A stretch of DNA of 64,000 nucleotides from Xanthomonas fragariae (lineage in GTDB: Bacteria > Pseudomonadota > Gammaproteobacteria > Xanthomonadales > Xanthomonadaceae): assembly GCF_017603965.1 (NCBI RefSeq), contig NZ_CP071955.1, forward strand, positions 310,001-374,000, given 5' to 3'. The notes under the pieces are model-generated. The model was not told where the DNA came from. It searched no databases and worked only from the letters and a program-made list of their open reading frames with translations. Positions 35,856 through 46,128 of the stretch are shown piece by piece; position 1 is the stretch's first letter, and each line of letters starts with the position of its first letter. Position numbers and translations under genes: made by a program.

Positions 35856-36568
35856 TCCGTTTGGTTCCAGTCAAAGGGTAGGCACGGTCGAAGCGACACA
35901 GTCCTCGTTCCGGCCAATGGGGCGATCGGCCGTTGCAGCTGCTCCATCCAACCTAGCTCGCGCCTATGAAGTCCGAGTCTGTGGAGCCAGAAGATGTGTT
36001 GGGAGCGAAGACCCGGCGCTATTGGCCGGTTTAGGAAAAGTCCGTCAAGCATTAAAGCCGTCTAGACGCATGTTGCATTGCAGGCTGGCCACAGTGGCCG
36101 ACATTGCGGGTCGATTGCTCGGTGAATGATGAAAGAATGCCTAGAGGCGGCGACAGGAGTCATGTTCGTTTATCCCAAAAAGTCACGTAACGTATCTTTA
36201 CAGAAGTTGGAATGGTGCCACTAGATCATCCATCGGCTCCCCTGTGCGCAGCCGATATTGGCGATTGCGTCAGCATCGCCAATGCCTCGATTAGAAAGTG
36301 GGCAATCCCCGCCTGCAAGGCATGCGATATATGGTATCTATGTGACACGCTGCGCATTTTATGGCTGGCATGATACGTTGCGCGCTACATACGAAGTTTT
36401 CGGTATGAAACTGGCAGCGGCACTTCGTGATGCCATTGATATCGATCAATACAAAACATCGCGATGCGTCGATCTGCTTCGCATGCGAGTCGGTTTGCAA
36501 GACGCATGATGTCTATTGCGCACAGTGCATGCGCAGCGCAAAGGCGACACACGCAGGCGGCTTTTCTA
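35856..36568. other. Long intergenic region, AT-richer, no supported gene
   Basis: These 713 bases lie upstream of protease copy 2 and next to the IS5-family element. The promoter of that protease should be at the left end. Short frames (for example 36258-36509, plus strand) have no recognisable family. An 8-bp hairpin (TTGGCGAT/ATCGCCAA, near 36258-36282) lacks a T-run. Confidence 0.5.
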
Positions 36569-37450
36569 AGAGCGGCTAACAAAACCGAGGAAGAGGCCGT
36601 CAGCAGATGATGGAGCAAGCAAGCCAGAGCAACGCCAAGTGGAGATCGATGCGGCGTTCAAAGCGGATGCGCAGTTTGCCCAGGCCTGCGAACCAGGCAT
36701 GCGTGCGCTCGACGACCCAGCGATGACGGCCCAACCGGTCATTGCGCTCAATGCCCTTGCGTGCGATCCGCGCAATGATGCCGCGCTGCTTGAGGGAGGT
36801 GCGACACCGTTCGATGTCGTAGGCTTTGTCGGCATGCAGTTTGCTTGGCCCGCGACGCGGGCGCCCTGGTTTTGCGGAGATAGCAGGCAAGGCATCAAGC
36901 AACTCCTCAAACACGACCGAGTCGTGCCGATTGGCGCCGGTGACGCACACCGCCAAGGGCACGCCGTTGCGATCGACGATCAGATGCCGTTTGCTGCCGC
37001 GTTTGCCGCGGTCGGTCGGGTTTGGCGCGGTGTAGGCGCCCCCCGGGGGGAGGCCACACTGGCGGCGTCCAGACTTGCTCGGCTCAGATCCAGCGTCTGG
37101 GCGCGACGTCGCTCGGCCAGCAACACCTGATGCAGACGATTGATGCAGACGATGCCACACACCTGCGGCCTGCCAATCACGCAACCGGCGCCAGCAGGTC
37201 ATGCCGCTGCCATAACCGAGTTCCACAGGCAGGTCTTCCCATGGCACGCCCGTGCGCAGGACATAGACAATGCCGTTGAGGGCTTGCTGATCACTGATAC
37301 GCGGCCGTCCACCTTTGGACGAACGCTTCAGTTGCGCAATCAGTGGCTCGATGCGCTTCCACAGCGCAATGGCGGATCTCTTTGCGACGTGTCATGTCCG
37401 CAATTTTGCCGCCGGTGAGACAATATTCAATGGGTTTTGTCAGCCGCTCT
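36569..37450. mobile_element. IS5-family (IS427-like) element with broken transposase
   Basis: An element of about 882 bp bounded by AGAGCGGCTAACAAAAC and GTTTTGTCAGCCGCTCT, with TA on each side as a likely target duplication. It carries one transposase gene on the minus strand that is no longer intact. Its ends resemble the MITE-like copies and the solo end at 15398. Confidence 0.85.
36600..37397 (-). pseudogene. Frameshifted IS5-family transposase
   Basis: Fragments read LWKRIEPLIAQLKRSSKGG, GVPWEDLPVELGYGSGMTCW, TGANRHDSVVFEELLDALP, and WVVERTHAWFAGLGKLRIRFERR, which contains the DDE-region E motif. Lesions are a frameshift just after the start (MTRRKEI), a 13-bp tandem duplication (TGATGCAGACGAT twice, near 37132), and an indel at the CCCCCC/GGGGGG stretch near 37040 that restores the frame. 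The enzyme is very probably inactive. Confidence 0.85.
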
Positions 37451-37726
37451 TAAGCAGCCTTGCCGGTGAATTGCTCCATCAACAACCAACGACATCGACG
37501 TCCATGCCGTAAGGTGTTTTCCACCGATTGCGATATCGGTATAAAGCTTGAGCAATCTGCGGCGAATGTGCGATCAACGTCGACCTGACGCCACCCATCC
37601 CATGACCGCAGTCCGCGCAAGCCCCAGGCTACGGCACGCTACTGCCTATCCCACCTGTTTGGCATGCCCCGCGTCGCCAAGCGCAGTCACGCGCGCGACG
37701 GCTGTTCTGGCATAATGCGCGGCCAG

Positions 37727-37803
37727 GCGCTCGTAGCTCAGCCGGATAGAGTAGTGGCTTCCGAAGCCATTGGTCGGGGGTTCGAATCCCTCCGGGCGCA
37801 CCA
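37727..37803 (+). tRNA. tRNA-Arg (anticodon CCG)
   Basis: A 77-nt cloverleaf: acceptor GCGCTCG pairs with CGGGCGC (one G-T pair), the D arm has GCTCAGCCGGATAGAGT, the anticodon loop TTCCGAA gives CCG, the T arm is GGGGGTTCGAATCCC, and CCA is encoded. CATAAT at 37711-37716 is a likely -10 box. Confidence 0.96.
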
Positions 37804-38055
37804 GATTGAAGCAGTCGGCCCGCTGCCATGCATTGCCATGACAGCGGGCCAAAGTCGTTTGCGGGCTGTGACGGCGAGAGCGTTAACCCGGTCGATGTGC
37901 ATTGCAGGCGCCTGCCGTGCAGGCCGTCTGTTGGAAGGTCTTGCGAATCTGGGCGATTCACATCGGCGGCGTGTTGATCTTGCCGCTGCTGGCGATCACG
38001 GCCTGGATGGGCGCCAGCGGGCGAGCAGCCGCGGCGCCACCTTGTCAGGGGTCAA
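37804..38055. other. tRNA downstream region with possible decayed membrane ORF
   Basis: After the tRNA terminator hairpin, a plus-strand stretch near 37920-38020 can be read as VLRIWAIHIGGVLILPLLAITAWMG, a membrane-like segment. It has no convincing start or family, so it may be a remnant or chance. Confidence 0.3.
37817..37850 (+). terminator. Hairpin terminator after tRNA-Arg
   Basis: GGCCCGCTG and CAGCGGGCC make a perfect 9-bp stem 13 bases past the tRNA, with a 16-base loop that itself contains CATG repeats. The sequence after it is AAAGTCGTTT, so termination may be modest. Confidence 0.55.
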
Positions 38056-38397
38056 TCAGATGTGTTCCGGCGGCGGGGCAGTCGCCTTGGACTGTTGCTT
38101 GCCGCGTGCGTGTTCGATGGCCGCGCGTAGCTTGCGGGCGGCTCCAGTGACGGCAGAGGCGGTGGTTTCGGCACTGTTGGTGGCTGCGATCGGCGGCAGG
38201 CCGGCGACGTGGGCTTCAATGCTGCAGGTTCGATCCGCTGCGCCGCCGCGCTGACCGTTCTCATCGCGTAAGTGCACTTCAACGCGGGTGATGTCGCTGG
38301 CGAAATGCGCCAGCTGGGCGGAGCAGGTCTTCTCGACATGCTGCACGACAGAGGGATCGTGCGGCACGTGCTTGTCGGTTTGGATCTGAATTTGCAT
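38056..38397 (-). CDS. HPF/RaiA-like ribosome-associated protein
   Basis: The 113-residue protein resembles the ribosome hibernation factor/sigma-54 modulation family: MQIQIQTDKH, VQHVEKTCSAQLAHFASDITRVEVHL and DENG follow the conserved beta-alpha-beta pattern. The C-terminus is Lys/Gln-rich. Family members bind the small ribosomal subunit and inhibit translation under stress. The ATG at 38397 is preceded by AAGGAG; a longer open frame upstream is antisense noise. Confidence 0.7.
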   Translation of the reverse strand: MQIQIQTDKHVPHDPSVVQHVEKTCSAQLAHFASDITRVEVHLRDENGQRGGAADRTCSIEAHVAGLPPIAATNSAETTASAVTGAARKLRAAIEHARGKQQSKATAPPPEHI

Positions 38398-38712
38398 ATG
38401 AAGTGTCTCCTTTGCGGTCATCCGCTGCGTCTGCCTTAGCGGTAGCTGGATTCTGCGACAGCGGCGTGTTTTCGCAAAGTGACAAACGCTCGCCCCATTC
38501 ATGCGTAACTTGGGATAGGGAGGCAAAGTCGGGCCACCGCCGATGCGAGTGCGTCGTTGGATGTCCAGGACCAGTCGCATTGCGCGTGCCGCCATCGGCT
38601 CACGCATGCCCGCCGTGGCTGAATCGTCGGCGCCGGTTGCTCGGCTCGACCGGGAGCAGTGGCTTAAGATGCGCGCACCCGCGGTGGTCCCGCGCCTGTC
38701 CGATGCCTGCCT

Positions 38713-41178
38713 GTGTCCGAATTTCGATGTGTCTTGGGTGCCCATCGTGGCGTGTTGCGGCGTGTGCTACTGATTGCCGCGCTGTGGATGGTGGGCGTGG
38801 GCGCTGCGGTGGCGCAGGACGACACGCTGCTGGAGGATGCGCAGACCCAGCTGGACAGCATGCAGAAGGTGCTGACTCAGGCCGAAGCGGGGATGGACGA
38901 ATCCAACACCGACCAGCTGCGTGAGCTGGCCGATAAGGTCATAGGCGCGCAACGGCAGGCACAGGATCTTGCGCGCACGCTGGAGCCGCCGCTTAAAGAA
39001 CTCAGCGTACGACTGGAAGGGCTTGGGGTCGAACAGAAAAATGAACCGCCCGACTTACATGACCAGCGCCAGTCACTGACCAAAGAGCGCGATCGGCTGG
39101 ATGCTGAGTTCAAACGCGCCAACCTGTTGGCATTGGAAGCAAAGGATCTGGCCGATCGGCTCGAGAGCGCGCGCGCGCACCGCTTCAGCGAGCTGTTGTC
39201 CACGCGGGTGGCTTCGCCGCTGTCGCCCAAGCTGTGGAACCAGATCGCGCAGCAATGGCCCGACGACCGCGCACGCCTGCAGGGACTTTCCGACAAGGCG
39301 GTGCAGGTGGTGCGCACGGGAGCACCGGCCAACGGCATCGCAGGTCTGGTGACCGGTACGCTGGTGGCGCTATTGCTGGCGTTTCCGCTGCGCATCTTCC
39401 TGCGGCATCTGGGGCGGCGTTATGCGGCTTCACGTGCGCCCGGCGGGCGCTTGCGACGCTCCGGGCTCGCCCTGTGGTTCCTGCTGGTCGGCACGCTGAG
39501 CCTGGGTACGGCCGTATGGGTGCTGGCCGAAAGCGTACGCGCGCTGAGCGAACTTCCTGCGGATCTGGAGCAGTTGCTGAGTGCGGTTGTGGTAATCAGT
39601 TATGTCGCTGCCTTCGTCGGTTCGCTCACCGCCAGCCTGTTGATGAAGCATCAGCCCACTTGGCGGCTGTTCCCGCTGGACGATGCCACGGTGGATCGTT
39701 TGCGTGTGCATTGCCTGGCCACGGCGGCGGTGAGCTGGTGCAGTGGCATGGCGATCAGGATCAACGATGTGGCACGCAGCAGTAGCGCGTTGACCACCGC
39801 CACCGATGCGGTAGCGGCACTGCTGTATGCCGGGTTGATCCTGTCTGCCTTGGCTGGTTTGAGTCTTTCATTACGCGCGCACGCCGCCAATGTTGGCGCA
39901 GCCGATCCCGACAGCAACGCCCCGCCGCCGGTGGTCTCGCGCGGTGGTGGTTACATCGTGCTGATCCGCCTGCTTGGCCATCTGGCAGTGATCGTGGCGC
40001 TGGTGGCGGCCTTGTTCGGCTACATCAATCTGGCGCTGTTCGTGGAGCAGCAGATCATCTGGATCACCTTGGTGTGCAGCGTGCTCGGGTTGCTGGTGAT
40101 GTTTGCCGACGATCTGACTACCTGGGTGTTCAAGCCGGAGAGCCGTTTCAGCCGTGCGCTGTCGCATGCGTTGAGCATCAGCAGCAGCCGGCTGGTGCAG
40201 GTGGGATTGTTGATGTCCGCGGCGGTCCGTGTGCTGCTCGTGCTGCTGGGCATTGCAGCGTTGGTGACGCCGTACGGTGCCAACATAGCCGCCGTGACCG
40301 GCTGGCTGGAGAACGTCTCGCACGGCATCACTATCGGCAAGGAGCTGATCATCACGCCCAGCGACGTGGCCAGGGCGCTATGCGTGTTCCTGCTCGGTAT
40401 GGGCCTGGTGCACGTGGTGCAGAAGTGGTTGCTCAACACCTATCTGCCCAAGACCGAGCTGGATGCGGGCGCGCGCAATTCGATCAGCACGGTGGCGCGC
40501 TATCTGGGATGGTTGATCGTGGTGGTGTGGGGTCTGACCGCGTTGGGACTGGACTTGAAACGGCTTGCGCTGGTGTTGAGCGCACTGTCGGTGGGTATCG
40601 GTTTCGGTCTGCAGGCGATCACGCAGAACTTCGTGTCGGGGCTGATTCTGCTGGCGGAGCGGCCGGTGAAGATCGGCGACTGGGTTCGTATCGGCGACCA
40701 AGAAGGCGACGTGCGCAAGATCAGCGTACGAGCGACCGAAATTCAAGTGGGCGACCGCTCTACCTTGATCGTGCCTAATTCGGAATTGATCACCAAGAGC
40801 GTGCGCAACATGACGCTGTCCAATCCGATGGGCCGGGTGCAGCTGCAGTTTTCGGTGCCGCTGGAAACCGACGTGGCCAAGGTGCGCGACATGCTGCTGG
40901 CATTGTTCTCCGAGCATGCGAAGGTATTGGCCGATCCGGTGCCGTCGGTGTTCATCGATTCGCTGGCCGGCGGGTACGTCAACTTCAATTCGTTCGCCTA
41001 CGTCAGCAGTCCGCGCGATTCGTATGGCGTACGTAGCGAGTTGTTCTTCGCGCTGCTGCAGCGGATGGGCGCCATGGCAATTGCGTTGCAGTCGCCCCAG
41101 GAGATCCGCTTCAGTCGTGCGGGCGCGGCAGTGGCGCGCGATGCCGGAAATGGGGAGTCTTCGACTTCTTCGCAGTGA
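38713..41178 (+). CDS. Large MscS-family mechanosensitive channel with DUF3772 domain
   Basis: The 821-residue protein starts at a GTG and has a signal peptide (about 1-35, ending AVAQD). A periplasmic coiled-coil DUF3772-type region (about 36-200) is followed by many membrane helices and the C-terminal MscS core with LSVGIGFGLQAITQNFVSGL, LLAERPVKIGDWV and IVPNSELITKSVRNMTL. MscS channels open under membrane tension to release osmolytes during hypo-osmotic shock. It is convergent with ubiB, with a shared terminator between them. Confidence 0.9.
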   Translation: MSEFRCVLGAHRGVLRRVLLIAALWMVGVGAAVAQDDTLLEDAQTQLDSMQKVLTQAEAGMDESNTDQLRELADKVIGAQRQAQDLARTLEPPLKELSVRLEGLGVEQKNEPPDLHDQRQSLTKERDRLDAEFKRANLLALEAKDLADRLESARAHRFSELLSTRVASPLSPKLWNQIAQQWPDDRARLQGLSDKAVQVVRTGAPANGIAGLVTGTLVALLLAFPLRIFLRHLGRRYAASRAPGGRLRRSGLALWFLLVGTLSLGTAVWVLAESVRALSELPADLEQLLSAVVVISYVAAFVGSLTASLLMKHQPTWRLFPLDDATVDRLRVHCLATAAVSWCSGMAIRINDVARSSSALTTATDAVAALLYAGLILSALAGLSLSLRAHAANVGAADPDSNAPPPVVSRGGGYIVLIRLLGHLAVIVALVAALFGYINLALFVEQQIIWITLVCSVLGLLVMFADDLTTWVFKPESRFSRALSHALSISSSRLVQVGLLMSAAVRVLLVLLGIAALVTPYGANIAAVTGWLENVSHGITIGKELIITPSDVARALCVFLLGMGLVHVVQKWLLNTYLPKTELDAGARNSISTVARYLGWLIVVVWGLTALGLDLKRLALVLSALSVGIGFGLQAITQNFVSGLILLAERPVKIGDWVRIGDQEGDVRKISVRATEIQVGDRSTLIVPNSELITKSVRNMTLSNPMGRVQLQFSVPLETDVAKVRDMLLALFSEHAKVLADPVPSVFIDSLAGGYVNFNSFAYVSSPRDSYGVRSELFFALLQRMGAMAIALQSPQEIRFSRAGAAVARDAGNGESSTSSQ

Positions 41179-41308
41179 CGCTGCCGGATACGCGACGCGA
41201 CCAGGCAATGACGACGTTGAGAGCGCCTGCTGCGTATACGCCTGCGATGCGTACCATGGCGCGTATCAATAACGCCATGTTGCACGATCGCAGTTAAGCG
41301 CCTTACTT

Positions 41309-41337
41309 AAAGCGGTATCGTCAAGCGATACCGCTTT
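41309..41337. terminator. Bidirectional intrinsic terminator between mscS-like gene and ubiB
   Basis: AAAGCGGTATCG and CGATACCGCTTT form a perfect 12-bp stem with loop TCAAG. The A/T ends give short U-runs on both strands, fitting its place between convergent genes. Confidence 0.75.
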
Positions 41338-41363
41338 GCGTCGTGCTACCTCTGCCAACGCAT

Positions 41364-43088
41364 CTATCGATGCCCACGCTCTTCGCGCGCACGCACGCGG
41401 CGGTCGAACAATAATGCGCTGAGCACGATGCCCAAGCCCAGCACGACGCCGAGCAGGAACAGCGATAGCGCTATCGCCGGATAGCCCCACAGCTGCAAGC
41501 CGGTTTCGATACGCATCATCTGCGCCGAGGCCATGATCAGCGCTGCAGTCACGATGCCGGCCGCAACGCGGTTGGCTATCTTTTGCAGGCTTTCCATAAG
41601 GTGCGACTCTTCAAGGCCGGTGACGCGCATCTGCAATCGGTTTTCCGCGGCCAGCGAAAGAATTTCGGACATGCGGCGTGGCCCTTCGCGCACCAGATGC
41701 TGCAGCTCCATCGCTTCGCTGGCCAGGTTGGCAGCGGACAGCGATTTTTTCAGGCGCGCGCGCATCACGTGTTGCAGATGGCGCTCGACGACGCGACGTG
41801 TATCCAGAGTGGGCGACAACGCGCGACAGACGCCTTCCAGATTCAACAGCGTCTTGCCAAGCAGACTCAGTTCCGGTGGCGTGCGCAAACCGTTGGACGT
41901 GGCGATGCGCACCAGGTCCAGCACTACGCGGCCTTCGGATGTCGTGTCATGCGCGGCGTAGCGTGCGATCATCTGCCCGGTTTCGCGCTGATGGCGGTCT
42001 TCGTCGTAATCCTCCAGACGCGTGCTAAGTGCGATGGTCTCTTCGGCGACTTCCTCGCCGCGGCCATCGACAGCCGCAAACAACAGCTTGAGCAGGCGCT
42101 CGCGCAAGCGCGGCGGGACGTGCGCAACCATGCCCAGGTCGAAGATCGCCAGGCGCCCGTCTTGCAGGACGCGCAGGTTGCCCGGATGCGGGTCGGCATG
42201 AATTTCGCCATGCACGAACATCTGGTCCAGATAGCCCTTGACCAACTCGGCCGCCAGCTTGTCCATCGGTTGTTCGGTACGGCGCAGGCCCGAAATCCTG
42301 TCCACGCGCACGCCTTCAGCCAGCTGCATGGTCAGCACCTTGCGGCTGCTCAGGTCCCAGACCGGTTGCGGAACCCACAGCAGCGGGAATGGCTTGAGAT
42401 GTTGACCGAAGCGCAACAAGGTTTCCGCTTCGTCTTCGTAGTTGAGTTCGGCGCGCAGCGTCTTGCCGAACTCGCCCAGCCAATCGGCAAAGCGCACGCG
42501 CCGCCCGATGCCGGTCAGCCGATCGGCAGCGGTGGCAAAACTCTTGAGCACGTCCAGATCCGAGCGCACCTGCGCGGCGACCTCGGGTTTTTGTACCTTG
42601 ATCGCCACCGGAGTGCCATCGCGCAACGCAGCGCGATGCACCTGCGCCAGCGAGGCGCAGCCCAGCGGCACCGTATCGAAAAAAGAGAACGCCTTGTTGA
42701 CTGCCACGCCCAGCTCTTCCTCGATAATCTGGCGAATGCGTTCCACTGGTACCGAGCTGGTGTTTTCCTGCATGCGCTCGAGCGCGGTGGCGAACTTCGG
42801 CGGCACGATGTCCGGGCGCGTGGACAACATCTGACCCAGTTTGACGAAGGTGGGGCCGAGCGATTCCAGGTCGGAGACGAACTGGTCCGGCGTACCTTCT
42901 GCGGGGACTTCGTACTCGTTGATCGCTGCCGGATCCAGATTCATGCCGGCAAACACACCCGACCCGCGATACCGCAGCAATAGGCGCAGGATCTGCGTCC
43001 GCCGATTCATGCCGCCCACCACGGAAGTATCTGCCGGGCTCGCGGCCTGGGCCGGTGCGCGGTGTGGGTCGTTCGGACTCAAGGCCAT
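41364..43088 (-). CDS. ubiB: UbiB/ABC1-family atypical protein kinase-like protein
   Basis: The 574-residue protein has the ABC1 KxGQ motif (GPTFVKLGQMLSTRPDIVP), an AIKVQKP lysine, ADPHPGN catalytic loop and FDLGMV metal site, and two C-terminal membrane helices (about 520-560). UbiB supports ubiquinone biosynthesis at the inner membrane, probably through ATPase activity. The ATG at 43088 was chosen; a start at the later MNRRTQ is possible, and the longer frame from 43205 adds unconserved residues. Confidence 0.88.
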   Translation of the reverse strand: MALSPNDPHRAPAQAASPADTSVVGGMNRRTQILRLLLRYRGSGVFAGMNLDPAAINEYEVPAEGTPDQFVSDLESLGPTFVKLGQMLSTRPDIVPPKFATALERMQENTSSVPVERIRQIIEEELGVAVNKAFSFFDTVPLGCASLAQVHRAALRDGTPVAIKVQKPEVAAQVRSDLDVLKSFATAADRLTGIGRRVRFADWLGEFGKTLRAELNYEDEAETLLRFGQHLKPFPLLWVPQPVWDLSSRKVLTMQLAEGVRVDRISGLRRTEQPMDKLAAELVKGYLDQMFVHGEIHADPHPGNLRVLQDGRLAIFDLGMVAHVPPRLRERLLKLLFAAVDGRGEEVAEETIALSTRLEDYDEDRHQRETGQMIARYAAHDTTSEGRVVLDLVRIATSNGLRTPPELSLLGKTLLNLEGVCRALSPTLDTRRVVERHLQHVMRARLKKSLSAANLASEAMELQHLVREGPRRMSEILSLAAENRLQMRVTGLEESHLMESLQKIANRVAAGIVTAALIMASAQMMRIETGLQLWGYPAIALSLFLLGVVLGLGIVLSALLFDRRVRAREERGHR

Positions 43089-43330
43089 CTCCGGTACGTC
43101 GTGCGAGCGGCGAGTTTGGCCAGCGCCGGGTCGTTGCGTGGTGAATCCAACCGCTCCAGCGTGGTGCATGCGAGCCCTACCGGAACCAGCCACTACCGGG
43201 CGCAAGTGTTGCTACGCCGATGCCCGCATCACCCCTGCAACAGCGGCCAAACACCGTGCAATGGCCCGCCATCACCCCCCACAGGCGCTGGATCGGCGAA
43301 ACTTCACAATCACTAACGAAGGAACTCCGC

Positions 43331-44269
43331 ATGGCCGGTGCCAGCCTGTTCACCCTGCTCGACGACATCGCCGCGCTGCTGGACGACGTTTCCGTTTTGA
43401 CCAAGGTTGCGGCCAAAAAGACCGCTGGCGTGCTCGGCGACGATCTAGCGCTCAACGCGCAGCAGGTGACCGGCGTCAGCGCCGACCGCGAATTGCCGGT
43501 GGTGTGGGCCGTGGCTAAGGGCTCGCTGGTCAACAAGGTGATCCTGGTGCCGGCGGCGCTGGCGATCAGTGCGTTGGAAGCCTGGCTACGCGGACGCGGT
43601 TACAGCGTGCCGTTGGTGATGCCGCTGATGATGATCGGCGGCGCCTATCTGTGCTTTGAAGGTGTGGAGAAACTGGCGTACAAGGCCCTGCACAACGAAG
43701 AAGAACAAGCGCAGCGGCATGCCGAACGCATCTGCGCGCTGGCCGACGAGAACGTGGACTTGGTGGCGCTGGAAAAGGACAAGGTCAAGGGCGCGATCCG
43801 CACCGACTTCATTCTGTCGGCAGAGATCATCGTGCTGTCGTTGGGCGTGGTGGTCGGCGTGTCGTTCGGGCAGCAGATCGCGGTTCTGGTGGCGATCGCG
43901 CTGGCGATGACCATCGGCGTATATGGCTTGGTCGGGGCGATCGTGAAGCTGGACGACCTGGGCCTGTACCTGACCAAGAAGGGCGCCGCACTTGCCGCGT
44001 TCGGTCGCGGCATCCTGGTGGCCGCACCATGGCTGATGAAGTTTCTGTCGGTGGCCGGCACGCTGGCCATGTTCCTGGTCGGCGGCGGTATCCTGGTGCA
44101 CAACATCTCGGCGCTGCACCACCTGGCGGTGGATCTGGCCAACTCGTCCGGCAGCCTGGGCTGGTTAGTCGAGGCGCTGAGCAACATGTCGGTCGGCGTC
44201 GTTGCCGGTGCGCTCGTGCTGGGCGCGGTGACGCTTTTCCAGAAGCTGCGTGGGAAGAAGCCTCATTGA
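43331..44269 (+). CDS. DUF808 (YedI-like) inner-membrane protein
   Basis: The 312-residue membrane protein matches DUF808: SLFTLLDDIAALLDDVSVLTKVAAKKTAGVLGDDLALNA, then several hydrophobic segments and LVGAIVKLDDLGLYL. The ATG at 43331 with GGAACTCC upstream gives the family N-terminus. Function is unknown. The gene is divergent from ubiB. Confidence 0.88.
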   Translation: MAGASLFTLLDDIAALLDDVSVLTKVAAKKTAGVLGDDLALNAQQVTGVSADRELPVVWAVAKGSLVNKVILVPAALAISALEAWLRGRGYSVPLVMPLMMIGGAYLCFEGVEKLAYKALHNEEEQAQRHAERICALADENVDLVALEKDKVKGAIRTDFILSAEIIVLSLGVVVGVSFGQQIAVLVAIALAMTIGVYGLVGAIVKLDDLGLYLTKKGAALAAFGRGILVAAPWLMKFLSVAGTLAMFLVGGGILVHNISALHHLAVDLANSSGSLGWLVEALSNMSVGVVAGALVLGAVTLFQKLRGKKPH

Positions 44270-44629
44270 ATAGGGATTGGGTTTTATCGGGGTCATGAGG
44301 GTAGCGGGTAGCCTCGGCTCGATGTGGTCTGTCGATTGGGCGCCTCCGGGCGGAGTGAGAAAACGCGCAAGCGGTTGTTGGCGATGCGCGAACAGTGCGC
44401 GGGCTCCCCGGATGGCCGCACCGCCGTTTCTCCGCCTGCGCCACGGCGGCACCTTGCGAAGTCACCTCCCCAATTCCGATCCTACCTCCTTGAGGGACTA
44501 TCGCGCTTGTTAAGCTGGCTGCTACGCCATAAACGGATTGCTGCTCATGCCCAACCTGCTGGCAACCGAGTCTGACCGGGCGCGCAGACCATGCAATGAG
44601 CTGGCCCCTCGCTTGTGCGACGTAGGTAA
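44270..44629. other. Intergenic region, no gene seen
   Basis: These 360 bases separate the DUF808 gene from the GHL10 gene. No recognisable frame, RNA or strong hairpin was found. The promoter of the downstream gene presumably lies near the right end. Confidence 0.5.
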
Positions 44630-46030
44630 ATGCGTATGAAGAAGACGACTGAAAATCTCGATCTTGCGCAGACCATCCAGGCCGCCTCGCAGCCACCGTG
44701 CGACGAGCAGCTGGCGATGCGAGCGCCGCATGAACCGACTGCGTCCAGTGCAGGGCGCCGTGGCATCGATAGACGACGCTTTCTTGGTTTGGGCTCGGCA
44801 GCGGTGGCGGCCGGGATCGTGGGTGCTCCGGCATGCGCGGCGATTCCCTTCGTTGGCCAGATGCGCGCAACCTGGGTGACCAGCGTTTTCAATCTCGATT
44901 GGCCAAGTGCCGCGTCTGTCCAGATTGTCGACCCTGCCGAGCGCGTCAGGGCGCAGCAGCAGGAACTGCTGGCAATCGTCGACCAGGCCCAGGCGATGCA
45001 TTTGAATACCCTGGTCTTTCAGGTCAAACCCTGTGCCGACGCGTTGTACCGCTCGCGCATTCTGCCGTGGTCGCCGGTGTTGACCGGCGTGCTTGGAAAG
45101 CACCCAGGCTTCGATCCGCTGGCATTCCTGCTGCGGCATGCGCATGCGCGCGGCATCCACGTGCATGCCTGGCTCAATCCCTACCGCGTGTCGACCGGCC
45201 TGGATCAGGCCACGCTCGATGCGTTCACGACCGCATCGAATGATTCGCCGCAGAGCGTCTATGTGCGGCATCCGGACTGGGTTGGCGTTGCTGCCGATCG
45301 GCTGATGCTCAATCCGGGACTTCCGGCCGTGCGCCGCTGGATCTGCACAGTGGTTGCGGAACTGGTGGCCTGCTACAACCTCGATGGCGTGCAGTTCGAC
45401 GACTACTTCTACACCGAATCGGCGCAGTCTCCATTCGACGACGCGCAGACTTACGCCACGTATGGGGCCGGGTTCGCCGACAAAGGCGATTGGCGTCGCC
45501 ACAACACCTATCGTTTGATGCGCGAGGTGGCCGGGACCATTCGCGCGATCAGGCCGGGTGTGGCATTCGGGGTCAGCCCGGCTGGCGTATGGCGCAATCG
45601 GCAGGATGATCCGCTGGGGTCGGACACGCAGGCGGGTGGCCCCGCGTTCGATACCGTGTACGCCGATACTCGCCGTTGGGTACGCGAAGAAATCGTTGAC
45701 TACATCGTGCCGCAGATCTACTGGCCGCTCGCACGTCAAGCAGTGCGCTACGACACCCTCGCACGCTGGTGGGCGGACACCGTGCGCGGTCGTCGCGTGC
45801 AGCTTTACATCGGCATGGCGTTGTACAAAGTCGGGATTGCCAGTGCGCTGGAGCCGGATTGGACAGTGGACGGCGGCGTGCCGGAGATTGCCCGCCAGTT
45901 GGATGTGAATGCATCACTGCCGGAGGTTGGTGGGTGCATGCTGTTTCGACAGGGATTTCTCGCTGCAACCCAGACCCGACAGGTCGTGGACTATCTCAAG
46001 CTGCGTTGGCAAGATCCTTCGCGCAACTGA
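44630..46030 (+). CDS. Tat-exported glycosyl hydrolase-like GHL10 (DUF187) family protein
   Basis: The 466-residue protein has a long polar N-terminus, then a twin-arginine signal (IDRRRFLGLGSAAVAAGIV, about residues 46-64), so folded export to the periplasm is likely. The rest matches GHL10 family hydrolases (YngK type): ATWVTSVFNLDWPS, HVHAWLNPYRVS, YNLDGVQFDDYFYT (likely catalytic acids) and GVSPAGVWRN. The substrate is unknown; relatives are proposed to act on cell-wall or exopolymer sugars. ATG 44636 is an equally possible start. Confidence 0.88.
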   Translation: MRMKKTTENLDLAQTIQAASQPPCDEQLAMRAPHEPTASSAGRRGIDRRRFLGLGSAAVAAGIVGAPACAAIPFVGQMRATWVTSVFNLDWPSAASVQIVDPAERVRAQQQELLAIVDQAQAMHLNTLVFQVKPCADALYRSRILPWSPVLTGVLGKHPGFDPLAFLLRHAHARGIHVHAWLNPYRVSTGLDQATLDAFTTASNDSPQSVYVRHPDWVGVAADRLMLNPGLPAVRRWICTVVAELVACYNLDGVQFDDYFYTESAQSPFDDAQTYATYGAGFADKGDWRRHNTYRLMREVAGTIRAIRPGVAFGVSPAGVWRNRQDDPLGSDTQAGGPAFDTVYADTRRWVREEIVDYIVPQIYWPLARQAVRYDTLARWWADTVRGRRVQLYIGMALYKVGIASALEPDWTVDGGVPEIARQLDVNASLPEVGGCMLFRQGFLAATQTRQVVDYLKLRWQDPSRN

Positions 46031-46128
46031 CCCGCCGCCGAGTGGTTGTGCTAGCTACCCCAAGTTGTCGTGTCTCCATGCGTGCTCCGGGTTCTAGCGG
46101 CGTCGGCACCCCACCTGAGGGCCGGCCT

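Noticed and set aside
36258..36509. Small plus-strand gene before the IS5-family element
   Set aside because: No ribosome-binding site, family match or codon bias; both strands give similar random frames.
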